A stretch of DNA of 64,000 nt, taken from Tritrichomonas musculus (Eukaryota > Parabasalia > Tritrichomonadida > Tritrichomonadidae). Below, in pieces: positions 48,494 to 60,889 of the stretch. Location: contig JAPFFF010000054.1 in NCBI GenBank assembly GCA_039105265.1, forward strand, positions 1,054,001 to 1,118,000, read 5' to 3'. The first letter of the stretch is position 1, and the number at the start of each line of letters is the position of its first letter. A model generated the notes under the pieces. That model saw only the letters and a list, made by a program, of their open reading frames with translations. It did not search any database and was not told where the DNA came from. Both the position numbers and the translations under genes were made by a program.

Positions 48494-50470
48494 TTATTCA
48501 GAATCATCATCATTAACCAAGTTATTCAACTGCTCATCAGCATTCCAAAATATCATGTTGTTCAAGCCAGCTGTTTTTATCATGCCCGTTGATTTGGTAG
48601 AAATTGAACGTCGATTTTTTTCATAAAAATTCCCCAAAATCCCACTTAACTCTTGAAATGGCATTTTTCTTGGCTCTGGATCGATTAAATTCAATAATGG
48701 CATTTTTCTTACAATTTGAACATTCTTCCAAAGGTACAATGCTTGCCGAAGATAGTAAATTATTGGACGTTCTTCAACTGGAGTGTTGTCAAAAATTTTC
48801 TTCCCACTGTCACTTCGTGATTCTGGAACTTTTTCTTCAATAGGCATGTTCTTGTACAATTCGTGCTCCAATAGAATGTATTTCATTGATTTCTGGAAAT
48901 TCACGTGGCTGTCATCTTTTTTATTATGCCTCCGAACATTTGCAAAATTGTGTTCTTGGTAGTGTGAACTGCATGCACCTGTATCAATAGCTTCTTCAGT
49001 GATTATTTGAGATGCAATTCCAATTGCAGTAAATATGTATTGTTTACACCAATTATCTGTGAAACATCTCATTTTCTTATAGGTATTGGGCTGCACACGA
49101 TAGATTTTTAAGTTGTGTTCAATGACATATTGTTGCATAAGATAATAAATCAATACAATACTTGCACCAAGTAAAAGATAGTCAATAGTCTCTTGCCGAC
49201 TTAGTGAATTCCTGAATAGTGCCTCTAGTAAGAGTGTAGAAGGAAGCATTGATAAAAGTAAATAAAAGTCTTCGTTATCAATTATTTTTTGAATTGTTTG
49301 TAAAGTAAACAATTTTTTTGGGAGGTCATCTTCCATTTTACGTCCTTTGTTGTTATCCAATAAGTAAGGAGCAATTCCAATAGTTTTTAAATCTTCTGCA
49401 GACCGTGTTTCATAAGAATCATATGGAGAAACTAGGAATTCTTCAAGAGAGGATTTTCTGTAACGATCTCTTTTTGTCAGGTGCAATGGATCTGAAAAAT
49501 GAATTAATACTGCAAATATTTTAATTATACCAACAGCACCAAGACTTAGGAATCTTTCGAAGTTACCAATAATTTTGTCGATGAATATATTTGCATATAT
49601 GCTATAAGTGTTGTCACCATCAGTGCCTAATCCGATAATACTTATGTTTTTTGGCATGAGTGATATGATCGATTCAATTTTTTCGCGTAACTCTTGTGTT
49701 GCCTTACCTGATGTCGACGGAATACATGCAATTGGAAACTGTTTAAATTCTGGATTTAATGGTGCAAATGTCATACCGAATTCTGCTTGTATCACTGAGT
49801 TATAATTTAATTTAATAAATTCTAAAAATTCGTTGTCATCATTAATAAATGTTTCTGCTAATTCTGGATCGATCTCTTTGAGATTTAGCACGCCATCAAT
49901 CCTACCATTTTTGTTTACTTTGACATACGGTGTAACATATGCAGCATCAACCATGATAACTCCTTTTCCAGTAAAATTATTTGGTAAAAACCTTGACATG
50001 ATATTCAAAATATTTTGTATATCGCCATTAAAAATGTCGTCATGTATTCCTAAATTAGCGAGAGCTTGCTTTCTATATGTTGAAGCAGTTTTATATGTTG
50101 GGAACAATAAATTAGTATTTAAAATATTGAAGTAATGTGGACTCATCATGCTTAACAGTGCAAAGAATTCGTGAAGTCCATCATAACGTCTTCCTTGAGG
50201 AAATTTTGTTATATTATCCCATGTAGCGCCGATGAATCTTAATACTATTGGACTAATATTAATCGTTTTTTGTTTGTCTTCTGGTATATTCAATTTAATT
50301 TTCAGTAAGTCTGCTATTTGTCTTTTTAGCCTTGTATTCTCCAAAATTAACCTTTCATTTTCACCTTGTAATCTTTGATTGTCTTCTAAGAGCTTTTCGT
50401 AAGTTTGCTGAGATCTTGCTTTTGCTCCTGTTTCGGGAGTAAACCATGATGGATTTCGCTTAGGCGCCAT
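48494..50470 (-). CDS. DDE-type transposase candidate, array copy 2
   Basis: Protein identical to copy 1 over all 658 residues. Its mirrored ends lie at 48396-48416 and 50549-50569. Confidence 0.65.
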   Translation of the reverse strand: MAPKRNPSWFTPETGAKARSQQTYEKLLEDNQRLQGENERLILENTRLKRQIADLLKIKLNIPEDKQKTINISPIVLRFIGATWDNITKFPQGRRYDGLHEFFALLSMMSPHYFNILNTNLLFPTYKTASTYRKQALANLGIHDDIFNGDIQNILNIMSRFLPNNFTGKGVIMVDAAYVTPYVKVNKNGRIDGVLNLKEIDPELAETFINDDNEFLEFIKLNYNSVIQAEFGMTFAPLNPEFKQFPIACIPSTSGKATQELREKIESIISLMPKNISIIGLGTDGDNTYSIYANIFIDKIIGNFERFLSLGAVGIIKIFAVLIHFSDPLHLTKRDRYRKSSLEEFLVSPYDSYETRSAEDLKTIGIAPYLLDNNKGRKMEDDLPKKLFTLQTIQKIIDNEDFYLLLSMLPSTLLLEALFRNSLSRQETIDYLLLGASIVLIYYLMQQYVIEHNLKIYRVQPNTYKKMRCFTDNWCKQYIFTAIGIASQIITEEAIDTGACSSHYQEHNFANVRRHNKKDDSHVNFQKSMKYILLEHELYKNMPIEEKVPESRSDSGKKIFDNTPVEERPIIYYLRQALYLWKNVQIVRKMPLLNLIDPEPRKMPFQELSGILGNFYEKNRRSISTKSTGMIKTAGLNNMIFWNADEQLNNLVNDDDSE

Positions 50471-51592
50471 TAAAAAAAAATGATTCTATATTGAAAATTT
50501 CAGAGGTTTTTAAATTTGAAAGGAAAAAAAAGCATGACCACGAAAAATTATAGAACATAGGAAACTCTCATAATCTTTTGAAATTAATATATAATAAAGT
50601 ATATCATATTATAAGAATATTTTAATAGAAAACGTTTCCCTAATTTTGCGTATATACTGAGATATGATCAAAGAAAGTTGCCAAAATTGAGAGGAATTTC
50701 TATTCAAATGTAGTATAATTTTGTAATTGATTTTTCTCGAAAATTTGGCGGACGATTTTTCTAAAAATTTAATATAATATATAATGCAATGTATACTACT
50801 ATTTAAGATAAATGTAATATACCGGTCATTCGTTGGCTCTGTTCTGGAATCGTTTTTTCCAAAAAAAATCGTAAAATCGGCTAAAAATAGTGTAAATCGC
50901 TTTATCTCGGGATATATACTTATAATGCGCAATTTTTTTGCTTAATCGTGTTTTTAACATCATAATAAGACAAATAACCAATTTTTGGGTAAAAATATTG
51001 AATTTTGGCCGATATTGTTAGTAACGAGTTTTTTTGTATTTTTATCTTAATATAAAAAATCTCATTCTTCACGGATAGGAGTTTTTGGTTATTACTCTAT
51101 ATACAATAAGCATACAATCCTATAATTTTATAATCATATACAATACAGTAATGCAATTATTGTTATACTAATTATGTAGGTACACCTATTTTTTTTTCTG
51201 ACATTTAATGCAAAAATACAAAAATCAAATTTTTGAAATATATTTTATTAATAACTCGATGCAAAGCGAAGCTAATAAAAATATAGCAATTGATATATAT
51301 TAAGATGCTTGCAATATATATTCTTATAATACCATAAATTTTGAAACATTTTTACATTTACGTCTGGAGACTCGTTATGAAAATCACAACTTTTTGAAAG
51401 ACTCTCCGCCGCGATTTCGCTTAAAATCTGAAATCATCAATAACTATCTATGGTGAGTATATATTATTAATTTCGAAGCATATCGACATATCTCGAGAGT
51501 TTCCTATGTTCTATATTTTTTTAAAATTTTTGACATGTCATAAAATATTCAAATATTTCTATATATAAAAAGTGAAATGAAAAAATTATCTT

Positions 51593-53569
51593 TTATTCAG
51601 AATCATCATCATTAACCAAGTTATTCAACTGCTCATCAGCATTCCAAAATATCATGTTGTTCAAGCCAGCTGTTTTTATCATGCCCGTTGATTTGGTAGA
51701 AATTGAACGTCGATTTTTTTCATAAAAATTCCCCAAAATCCCACTTAACTCTTGAAATGGCATTTTTCTTGGCTCTGGATCGATTAAATTCAATAATGGC
51801 ATTTTTCTTACAATTTGAACATTCTTCCAAAGGTACAATGCTTGCCGAAGATAGTAAATTATTGGACGTTCTTCAACTGGAGTGTTGTCAAAAATTTTCT
51901 TCCCACTGTCACTTCGTGATTCTGGAACTTTTTCTTCAATAGGCATGTTCTTGTACAATTCGTGCTCCAATAGAATGTATTTCATTGATTTCTGGAAATT
52001 CACGTGGCTGTCATCTTTTTTATTATGCCTCCGAACATTTGCAAAATTGTGTTCTTGGTAGTGTGAACTGCATGCACCTGTATCAATAGCTTCTTCAGTG
52101 ATTATTTGAGATGCAATTCCAATTGCAGTAAATATGTATTGTTTACACCAATTATCTGTGAAACATCTCATTTTCTTATAGGTATTGGGCTGCACACGAT
52201 AGATTTTTAAGTTGTGTTCAATGACATATTGTTGCATAAGATAATAAATCAATACAATACTTGCACCAAGTAAAAGATAGTCAATAGTCTCTTGCCGACT
52301 TAGTGAATTCCTGAATAGTGCCTCTAGTAAGAGTGTAGAAGGAAGCATTGATAAAAGTAAATAAAAGTCTTCGTTATCAATTATTTTTTGAATTGTTTGT
52401 AAAGTAAACAATTTTTTTGGGAGGTCATCTTCCATTTTACGTCCTTTGTTGTTATCCAATAAGTAAGGAGCAATTCCAATAGTTTTTAAATCTTCTGCAG
52501 ACCGTGTTTCATAAGAATCATATGGAGAAACTAGGAATTCTTCAAGAGAGGATTTTCTGTAACGATCTCTTTTTGTCAGGTGCAATGGATCTGAAAAATG
52601 AATTAATACTGCAAATATTTTAATTATACCAACAGCACCAAGACTTAGGAATCTTTCGAAGTTACCAATAATTTTGTCGATGAATATATTTGCATATATG
52701 CTATAAGTGTTGTCACCATCAGTGCCTAATCCGATAATACTTATGTTTTTTGGCATGAGTGATATGATCGATTCAATTTTTTCGCGTAACTCTTGTGTTG
52801 CCTTACCTGATGTCGACGGAATACATGCAATTGGAAACTGTTTAAATTCTGGATTTAATGGTGCAAATGTCATACCGAATTCTGCTTGTATCACTGAGTT
52901 ATAATTTAATTTAATAAATTCTAAAAATTCGTTGTCATCATTAATAAATGTTTCTGCTAATTCTGGATCGATCTCTTTGAGATTTAGCACGCCATCAATC
53001 CTACCATTTTTGTTTACTTTGACATACGGTGTAACATATGCAGCATCAACCATGATAACTCCTTTTCCAGTAAAATTATTTGGTAAAAACCTTGACATGA
53101 TATTCAAAATATTTTGTATATCGCCATTAAAAATGTCGTCATGTATTCCTAAATTAGCGAGAGCTTGCTTTCTATATGTTGAAGCAGTTTTATATGTTGG
53201 GAACAATAAATTAGTATTTAAAATATTGAAGTAATGTGGACTCATCATGCTTAACAGTGCAAAGAATTCGTGAAGTCCATCATAACGTCTTCCTTGAGGA
53301 AATTTTGTTATATTATCCCATGTAGCGCCGATGAATCTTAATACTATTGGACTAATATTAATCGTTTTTTGTTTGTCTTCTGGTATATTCAATTTAATTT
53401 TCAGTAAGTCTGCTATTTGTCTTTTTAGCCTTGTATTCTCCAAAATTAACCTTTCATTTTCACCTTGTAATCTTTGATTGTCTTCTAAGAGCTTTTCGTA
53501 AGTTTGCTGAGATCTTGCTTTTGCTCCTGTTTCGGGAGTAAACCATGATGGATTTCGCTTAGGCGCCAT
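51593..53569 (-). CDS. DDE-type transposase candidate, array copy 3
   Basis: Protein identical to copy 1; mirrored ends at 51495-51515 and 53648-53668. Confidence 0.65.
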   Translation of the reverse strand: MAPKRNPSWFTPETGAKARSQQTYEKLLEDNQRLQGENERLILENTRLKRQIADLLKIKLNIPEDKQKTINISPIVLRFIGATWDNITKFPQGRRYDGLHEFFALLSMMSPHYFNILNTNLLFPTYKTASTYRKQALANLGIHDDIFNGDIQNILNIMSRFLPNNFTGKGVIMVDAAYVTPYVKVNKNGRIDGVLNLKEIDPELAETFINDDNEFLEFIKLNYNSVIQAEFGMTFAPLNPEFKQFPIACIPSTSGKATQELREKIESIISLMPKNISIIGLGTDGDNTYSIYANIFIDKIIGNFERFLSLGAVGIIKIFAVLIHFSDPLHLTKRDRYRKSSLEEFLVSPYDSYETRSAEDLKTIGIAPYLLDNNKGRKMEDDLPKKLFTLQTIQKIIDNEDFYLLLSMLPSTLLLEALFRNSLSRQETIDYLLLGASIVLIYYLMQQYVIEHNLKIYRVQPNTYKKMRCFTDNWCKQYIFTAIGIASQIITEEAIDTGACSSHYQEHNFANVRRHNKKDDSHVNFQKSMKYILLEHELYKNMPIEEKVPESRSDSGKKIFDNTPVEERPIIYYLRQALYLWKNVQIVRKMPLLNLIDPEPRKMPFQELSGILGNFYEKNRRSISTKSTGMIKTAGLNNMIFWNADEQLNNLVNDDDSE

Positions 53570-54691
53570 TAAAAAAAAATGATTCTATATTGAAAATTTC
53601 AGAGGTTTTTAAATTTGAAAGGAAAAAAAAGCATGACCACGAAAAATTATAGAACATAGGAAACTCTCATAATCTTTTGAAATTAATATATAATAAAGTA
53701 TATCATATTATAAGAATATTTTAATAGAAAACGTTTCCCTAATTTTGCGTATATACTGAGATATGATCAAAGAAAGTTGCCAAAATTGAGAGGAATTTCT
53801 ATTCAAATGTAGTATAATTTTGTAATTGATTTTTCTCGAAAATTTGGCGGACGATTTTTCTAAAAATTTAATATAATATATAATGCAATGTATACTACTA
53901 TTTAAGATAAATGTAATATACCGGTCATTCGTTGGCTCTGTTCTGGAATCGTTTTTTCCAAAAAAAATCGTAAAATCGGCTAAAAATAGTGTAAATCGCT
54001 TTATCTCGGGATATATACTTATAATGCGCAATTTTTTTGCTTAATCGTGTTTTTAACATCATAATAAGACAAATAACCAATTTTTGGGTAAAAATATTGA
54101 ATTTTGGCCGATATTGTTAGTAACGAGTTTTTTTGTATTTTTATCTTAATATAAAAAATCTCATTCTTCACGGATAGGAGTTTTTGGTTATTACTCTATA
54201 TACAATAAGCATACAATCCTATAATTTTATAATCATATACAATACAGTAATGCAATTATTGTTATACTAATTATGTAGGTACACCTATTTTTTTTTCTGA
54301 CATTTAATGCAAAAATACAAAAATCAAATTTTTGAAATATATTTTATTAATAACTCGATGCAAAGCGAAGCTAATAAAAATATAGCAATTGATATATATT
54401 AAGATGCTTGCAATATATATTCTTATAATACCATAAATTTTGAAACATTTTTACATTTACGTCTGGAGACTCGTTATGAAAATCACAACTTTTTGAAAGA
54501 CTCTCCGCCGCGATTTCGCTTAAAATCTGAAATCATCAATAACTATCTATGGTGAGTATATATTATTAATTTCGAAGCATATCGACATATCTCGAGAGTT
54601 TCCTATGTTCTATATTTTTTTAAAATTTTTGACATGTCATAAAATATTCAAATATTTCTATATATAAAAAGTGAAATGAAAAAATTATCTT

Positions 54692-56668
54692 TTATTCAGA
54701 ATCATCATCATTAACCAAGTTATTCAACTGCTCATCAGCATTCCAAAATATCATGTTGTTCAAGCCAGCTGTTTTTATCATGCCCGTTGATTTGGTAGAA
54801 ATTGAACGTCGATTTTTTTCATAAAAATTCCCCAAAATCCCACTTAACTCTTGAAATGGCATTTTTCTTGGCTCTGGATCGATTAAATTCAATAATGGCA
54901 TTTTTCTTACAATTTGAACATTCTTCCAAAGGTACAATGCTTGCCGAAGATAGTAAATTATTGGACGTTCTTCAACTGGAGTGTTGTCAAAAATTTTCTT
55001 CCCACTGTCACTTCGTGATTCTGGAACTTTTTCTTCAATAGGCATGTTCTTGTACAATTCGTGCTCCAATAGAATGTATTTCATTGATTTCTGGAAATTC
55101 ACGTGGCTGTCATCTTTTTTATTATGCCTCCGAACATTTGCAAAATTGTGTTCTTGGTAGTGTGAACTGCATGCACCTGTATCAATAGCTTCTTCAGTGA
55201 TTATTTGAGATGCAATTCCAATTGCAGTAAATATGTATTGTTTACACCAATTATCTGTGAAACATCTCATTTTCTTATAGGTATTGGGCTGCACACGATA
55301 GATTTTTAAGTTGTGTTCAATGACATATTGTTGCATAAGATAATAAATCAATACAATACTTGCACCAAGTAAAAGATAGTCAATAGTCTCTTGCCGACTT
55401 AGTGAATTCCTGAATAGTGCCTCTAGTAAGAGTGTAGAAGGAAGCATTGATAAAAGTAAATAAAAGTCTTCGTTATCAATTATTTTTTGAATTGTTTGTA
55501 AAGTAAACAATTTTTTTGGGAGGTCATCTTCCATTTTACGTCCTTTGTTGTTATCCAATAAGTAAGGAGCAATTCCAATAGTTTTTAAATCTTCTGCAGA
55601 CCGTGTTTCATAAGAATCATATGGAGAAACTAGGAATTCTTCAAGAGAGGATTTTCTGTAACGATCTCTTTTTGTCAGGTGCAATGGATCTGAAAAATGA
55701 ATTAATACTGCAAATATTTTAATTATACCAACAGCACCAAGACTTAGGAATCTTTCGAAGTTACCAATAATTTTGTCGATGAATATATTTGCATATATGC
55801 TATAAGTGTTGTCACCATCAGTGCCTAATCCGATAATACTTATGTTTTTTGGCATGAGTGATATGATCGATTCAATTTTTTCGCGTAACTCTTGTGTTGC
55901 CTTACCTGATGTCGACGGAATACATGCAATTGGAAACTGTTTAAATTCTGGATTTAATGGTGCAAATGTCATACCGAATTCTGCTTGTATCACTGAGTTA
56001 TAATTTAATTTAATAAATTCTAAAAATTCGTTGTCATCATTAATAAATGTTTCTGCTAATTCTGGATCGATCTCTTTGAGATTTAGCACGCCATCAATCC
56101 TACCATTTTTGTTTACTTTGACATACGGTGTAACATATGCAGCATCAACCATGATAACTCCTTTTCCAGTAAAATTATTTGGTAAAAACCTTGACATGAT
56201 ATTCAAAATATTTTGTATATCGCCATTAAAAATGTCGTCATGTATTCCTAAATTAGCGAGAGCTTGCTTTCTATATGTTGAAGCAGTTTTATATGTTGGG
56301 AACAATAAATTAGTATTTAAAATATTGAAGTAATGTGGACTCATCATGCTTAACAGTGCAAAGAATTCGTGAAGTCCATCATAACGTCTTCCTTGAGGAA
56401 ATTTTGTTATATTATCCCATGTAGCGCCGATGAATCTTAATACTATTGGACTAATATTAATCGTTTTTTGTTTGTCTTCTGGTATATTCAATTTAATTTT
56501 CAGTAAGTCTGCTATTTGTCTTTTTAGCCTTGTATTCTCCAAAATTAACCTTTCATTTTCACCTTGTAATCTTTGATTGTCTTCTAAGAGCTTTTCGTAA
56601 GTTTGCTGAGATCTTGCTTTTGCTCCTGTTTCGGGAGTAAACCATGATGGATTTCGCTTAGGCGCCAT
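54692..56668 (-). CDS. DDE-type transposase candidate, array copy 4
   Basis: Protein identical to copy 1; mirrored ends at 54594-54614 and 56747-56767. Confidence 0.65.
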   Translation of the reverse strand: MAPKRNPSWFTPETGAKARSQQTYEKLLEDNQRLQGENERLILENTRLKRQIADLLKIKLNIPEDKQKTINISPIVLRFIGATWDNITKFPQGRRYDGLHEFFALLSMMSPHYFNILNTNLLFPTYKTASTYRKQALANLGIHDDIFNGDIQNILNIMSRFLPNNFTGKGVIMVDAAYVTPYVKVNKNGRIDGVLNLKEIDPELAETFINDDNEFLEFIKLNYNSVIQAEFGMTFAPLNPEFKQFPIACIPSTSGKATQELREKIESIISLMPKNISIIGLGTDGDNTYSIYANIFIDKIIGNFERFLSLGAVGIIKIFAVLIHFSDPLHLTKRDRYRKSSLEEFLVSPYDSYETRSAEDLKTIGIAPYLLDNNKGRKMEDDLPKKLFTLQTIQKIIDNEDFYLLLSMLPSTLLLEALFRNSLSRQETIDYLLLGASIVLIYYLMQQYVIEHNLKIYRVQPNTYKKMRCFTDNWCKQYIFTAIGIASQIITEEAIDTGACSSHYQEHNFANVRRHNKKDDSHVNFQKSMKYILLEHELYKNMPIEEKVPESRSDSGKKIFDNTPVEERPIIYYLRQALYLWKNVQIVRKMPLLNLIDPEPRKMPFQELSGILGNFYEKNRRSISTKSTGMIKTAGLNNMIFWNADEQLNNLVNDDDSE

Positions 56669-57790
56669 TAAAAAAAAATGATTCTATATTGAAAATTTCA
56701 GAGGTTTTTAAATTTGAAAGGAAAAAAAAGCATGACCACGAAAAATTATAGAACATAGGAAACTCTCATAATCTTTTGAAATTAATATATAATAAAGTAT
56801 ATCATATTATAAGAATATTTTAATAGAAAACGTTTCCCTAATTTTGCGTATATACTGAGATATGATCAAAGAAAGTTGCCAAAATTGAGAGGAATTTCTA
56901 TTCAAATGTAGTATAATTTTGTAATTGATTTTTCTCGAAAATTTGGCGGACGATTTTTCTAAAAATTTAATATAATATATAATGCAATGTATACTACTAT
57001 TTAAGATAAATGTAATATACCGGTCATTCGTTGGCTCTGTTCTGGAATCGTTTTTTCCAAAAAAAATCGTAAAATCGGCTAAAAATAGTGTAAATCGCTT
57101 TATCTCGGGATATATACTTATAATGCGCAATTTTTTTGCTTAATCGTGTTTTTAACATCATAATAAGACAAATAACCAATTTTTGGGTAAAAATATTGAA
57201 TTTTGGCCGATATTGTTAGTAACGAGTTTTTTTGTATTTTTATCTTAATATAAAAAATCTCATTCTTCACGGATAGGAGTTTTTGGTTATTACTCTATAT
57301 ACAATAAGCATACAATCCTATAATTTTATAATCATATACAATACAGTAATGCAATTATTGTTATACTAATTATGTAGGTACACCTATTTTTTTTTCTGAC
57401 ATTTAATGCAAAAATACAAAAATCAAATTTTTGAAATATATTTTATTAATAACTCGATGCAAAGCGAAGCTAATAAAAATATAGCAATTGATATATATTA
57501 AGATGCTTGCAATATATATTCTTATAATACCATAAATTTTGAAACATTTTTACATTTACGTCTGGAGACTCGTTATGAAAATCACAACTTTTTGAAAGAC
57601 TCTCCGCCGCGATTTCGCTTAAAATCTGAAATCATCAATAACTATCTATGGTGAGTATATATTATTAATTTCGAAGCATATCGACATATCTCGAGAGTTT
57701 CCTATGTTCTATATTTTTTTAAAATTTTTGACATGTCATAAAATATTCAAATATTTCTATATATAAAAAGTGAAATGAAAAAATTATCTT

Positions 57791-59767
57791 TTATTCAGAA
57801 TCATCATCATTAACCAAGTTATTCAACTGCTCATCAGCATTCCAAAATATCATGTTGTTCAAGCCAGCTGTTTTTATCATGCCCGTTGATTTGGTAGAAA
57901 TTGAACGTCGATTTTTTTCATAAAAATTCCCCAAAATCCCACTTAACTCTTGAAATGGCATTTTTCTTGGCTCTGGATCGATTAAATTCAATAATGGCAT
58001 TTTTCTTACAATTTGAACATTCTTCCAAAGGTACAATGCTTGCCGAAGATAGTAAATTATTGGACGTTCTTCAACTGGAGTGTTGTCAAAAATTTTCTTC
58101 CCACTGTCACTTCGTGATTCTGGAACTTTTTCTTCAATAGGCATGTTCTTGTACAATTCGTGCTCCAATAGAATGTATTTCATTGATTTCTGGAAATTCA
58201 CGTGGCTGTCATCTTTTTTATTATGCCTCCGAACATTTGCAAAATTGTGTTCTTGGTAGTGTGAACTGCATGCACCTGTATCAATAGCTTCTTCAGTGAT
58301 TATTTGAGATGCAATTCCAATTGCAGTAAATATGTATTGTTTACACCAATTATCTGTGAAACATCTCATTTTCTTATAGGTATTGGGCTGCACACGATAG
58401 ATTTTTAAGTTGTGTTCAATGACATATTGTTGCATAAGATAATAAATCAATACAATACTTGCACCAAGTAAAAGATAGTCAATAGTCTCTTGCCGACTTA
58501 GTGAATTCCTGAATAGTGCCTCTAGTAAGAGTGTAGAAGGAAGCATTGATAAAAGTAAATAAAAGTCTTCGTTATCAATTATTTTTTGAATTGTTTGTAA
58601 AGTAAACAATTTTTTTGGGAGGTCATCTTCCATTTTACGTCCTTTGTTGTTATCCAATAAGTAAGGAGCAATTCCAATAGTTTTTAAATCTTCTGCAGAC
58701 CGTGTTTCATAAGAATCATATGGAGAAACTAGGAATTCTTCAAGAGAGGATTTTCTGTAACGATCTCTTTTTGTCAGGTGCAATGGATCTGAAAAATGAA
58801 TTAATACTGCAAATATTTTAATTATACCAACAGCACCAAGACTTAGGAATCTTTCGAAGTTACCAATAATTTTGTCGATGAATATATTTGCATATATGCT
58901 ATAAGTGTTGTCACCATCAGTGCCTAATCCGATAATACTTATGTTTTTTGGCATGAGTGATATGATCGATTCAATTTTTTCGCGTAACTCTTGTGTTGCC
59001 TTACCTGATGTCGACGGAATACATGCAATTGGAAACTGTTTAAATTCTGGATTTAATGGTGCAAATGTCATACCGAATTCTGCTTGTATCACTGAGTTAT
59101 AATTTAATTTAATAAATTCTAAAAATTCGTTGTCATCATTAATAAATGTTTCTGCTAATTCTGGATCGATCTCTTTGAGATTTAGCACGCCATCAATCCT
59201 ACCATTTTTGTTTACTTTGACATACGGTGTAACATATGCAGCATCAACCATGATAACTCCTTTTCCAGTAAAATTATTTGGTAAAAACCTTGACATGATA
59301 TTCAAAATATTTTGTATATCGCCATTAAAAATGTCGTCATGTATTCCTAAATTAGCGAGAGCTTGCTTTCTATATGTTGAAGCAGTTTTATATGTTGGGA
59401 ACAATAAATTAGTATTTAAAATATTGAAGTAATGTGGACTCATCATGCTTAACAGTGCAAAGAATTCGTGAAGTCCATCATAACGTCTTCCTTGAGGAAA
59501 TTTTGTTATATTATCCCATGTAGCGCCGATGAATCTTAATACTATTGGACTAATATTAATCGTTTTTTGTTTGTCTTCTGGTATATTCAATTTAATTTTC
59601 AGTAAGTCTGCTATTTGTCTTTTTAGCCTTGTATTCTCCAAAATTAACCTTTCATTTTCACCTTGTAATCTTTGATTGTCTTCTAAGAGCTTTTCGTAAG
59701 TTTGCTGAGATCTTGCTTTTGCTCCTGTTTCGGGAGTAAACCATGATGGATTTCGCTTAGGCGCCAT
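57791..59767 (-). CDS. DDE-type transposase candidate, array copy 5
   Basis: Protein identical to copy 1; mirrored ends at 57693-57713 and 59846-59866. Confidence 0.65.
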   Translation of the reverse strand: MAPKRNPSWFTPETGAKARSQQTYEKLLEDNQRLQGENERLILENTRLKRQIADLLKIKLNIPEDKQKTINISPIVLRFIGATWDNITKFPQGRRYDGLHEFFALLSMMSPHYFNILNTNLLFPTYKTASTYRKQALANLGIHDDIFNGDIQNILNIMSRFLPNNFTGKGVIMVDAAYVTPYVKVNKNGRIDGVLNLKEIDPELAETFINDDNEFLEFIKLNYNSVIQAEFGMTFAPLNPEFKQFPIACIPSTSGKATQELREKIESIISLMPKNISIIGLGTDGDNTYSIYANIFIDKIIGNFERFLSLGAVGIIKIFAVLIHFSDPLHLTKRDRYRKSSLEEFLVSPYDSYETRSAEDLKTIGIAPYLLDNNKGRKMEDDLPKKLFTLQTIQKIIDNEDFYLLLSMLPSTLLLEALFRNSLSRQETIDYLLLGASIVLIYYLMQQYVIEHNLKIYRVQPNTYKKMRCFTDNWCKQYIFTAIGIASQIITEEAIDTGACSSHYQEHNFANVRRHNKKDDSHVNFQKSMKYILLEHELYKNMPIEEKVPESRSDSGKKIFDNTPVEERPIIYYLRQALYLWKNVQIVRKMPLLNLIDPEPRKMPFQELSGILGNFYEKNRRSISTKSTGMIKTAGLNNMIFWNADEQLNNLVNDDDSE

Positions 59768-60889
59768 TAAAAAAAAATGATTCTATATTGAAAATTTCAG
59801 AGGTTTTTAAATTTGAAAGGAAAAAAAAGCATGACCACGAAAAATTATAGAACATAGGAAACTCTCATAATCTTTTGAAATTAATATATAATAAAGTATA
59901 TCATATTATAAGAATATTTTAATAGAAAACGTTTCCCTAATTTTGCGTATATACTGAGATATGATCAAAGAAAGTTGCCAAAATTGAGAGGAATTTCTAT
60001 TCAAATGTAGTATAATTTTGTAATTGATTTTTCTCGAAAATTTGGCGGACGATTTTTCTAAAAATTTAATATAATATATAATGCAATGTATACTACTATT
60101 TAAGATAAATGTAATATACCGGTCATTCGTTGGCTCTGTTCTGGAATCGTTTTTTCCAAAAAAAATCGTAAAATCGGCTAAAAATAGTGTAAATCGCTTT
60201 ATCTCGGGATATATACTTATAATGCGCAATTTTTTTGCTTAATCGTGTTTTTAACATCATAATAAGACAAATAACCAATTTTTGGGTAAAAATATTGAAT
60301 TTTGGCCGATATTGTTAGTAACGAGTTTTTTTGTATTTTTATCTTAATATAAAAAATCTCATTCTTCACGGATAGGAGTTTTTGGTTATTACTCTATATA
60401 CAATAAGCATACAATCCTATAATTTTATAATCATATACAATACAGTAATGCAATTATTGTTATACTAATTATGTAGGTACACCTATTTTTTTTTCTGACA
60501 TTTAATGCAAAAATACAAAAATCAAATTTTTGAAATATATTTTATTAATAACTCGATGCAAAGCGAAGCTAATAAAAATATAGCAATTGATATATATTAA
60601 GATGCTTGCAATATATATTCTTATAATACCATAAATTTTGAAACATTTTTACATTTACGTCTGGAGACTCGTTATGAAAATCACAACTTTTTGAAAGACT
60701 CTCCGCCGCGATTTCGCTTAAAATCTGAAATCATCAATAACTATCTATGGTGAGTATATATTATTAATTTCGAAGCATATCGACATATCTCGAGAGTTTC
60801 CTATGTTCTATATTTTTTTAAAATTTTTGACATGTCATAAAATATTCAAATATTTCTATATATAAAAAGTGAAATGAAAAAATTATCTT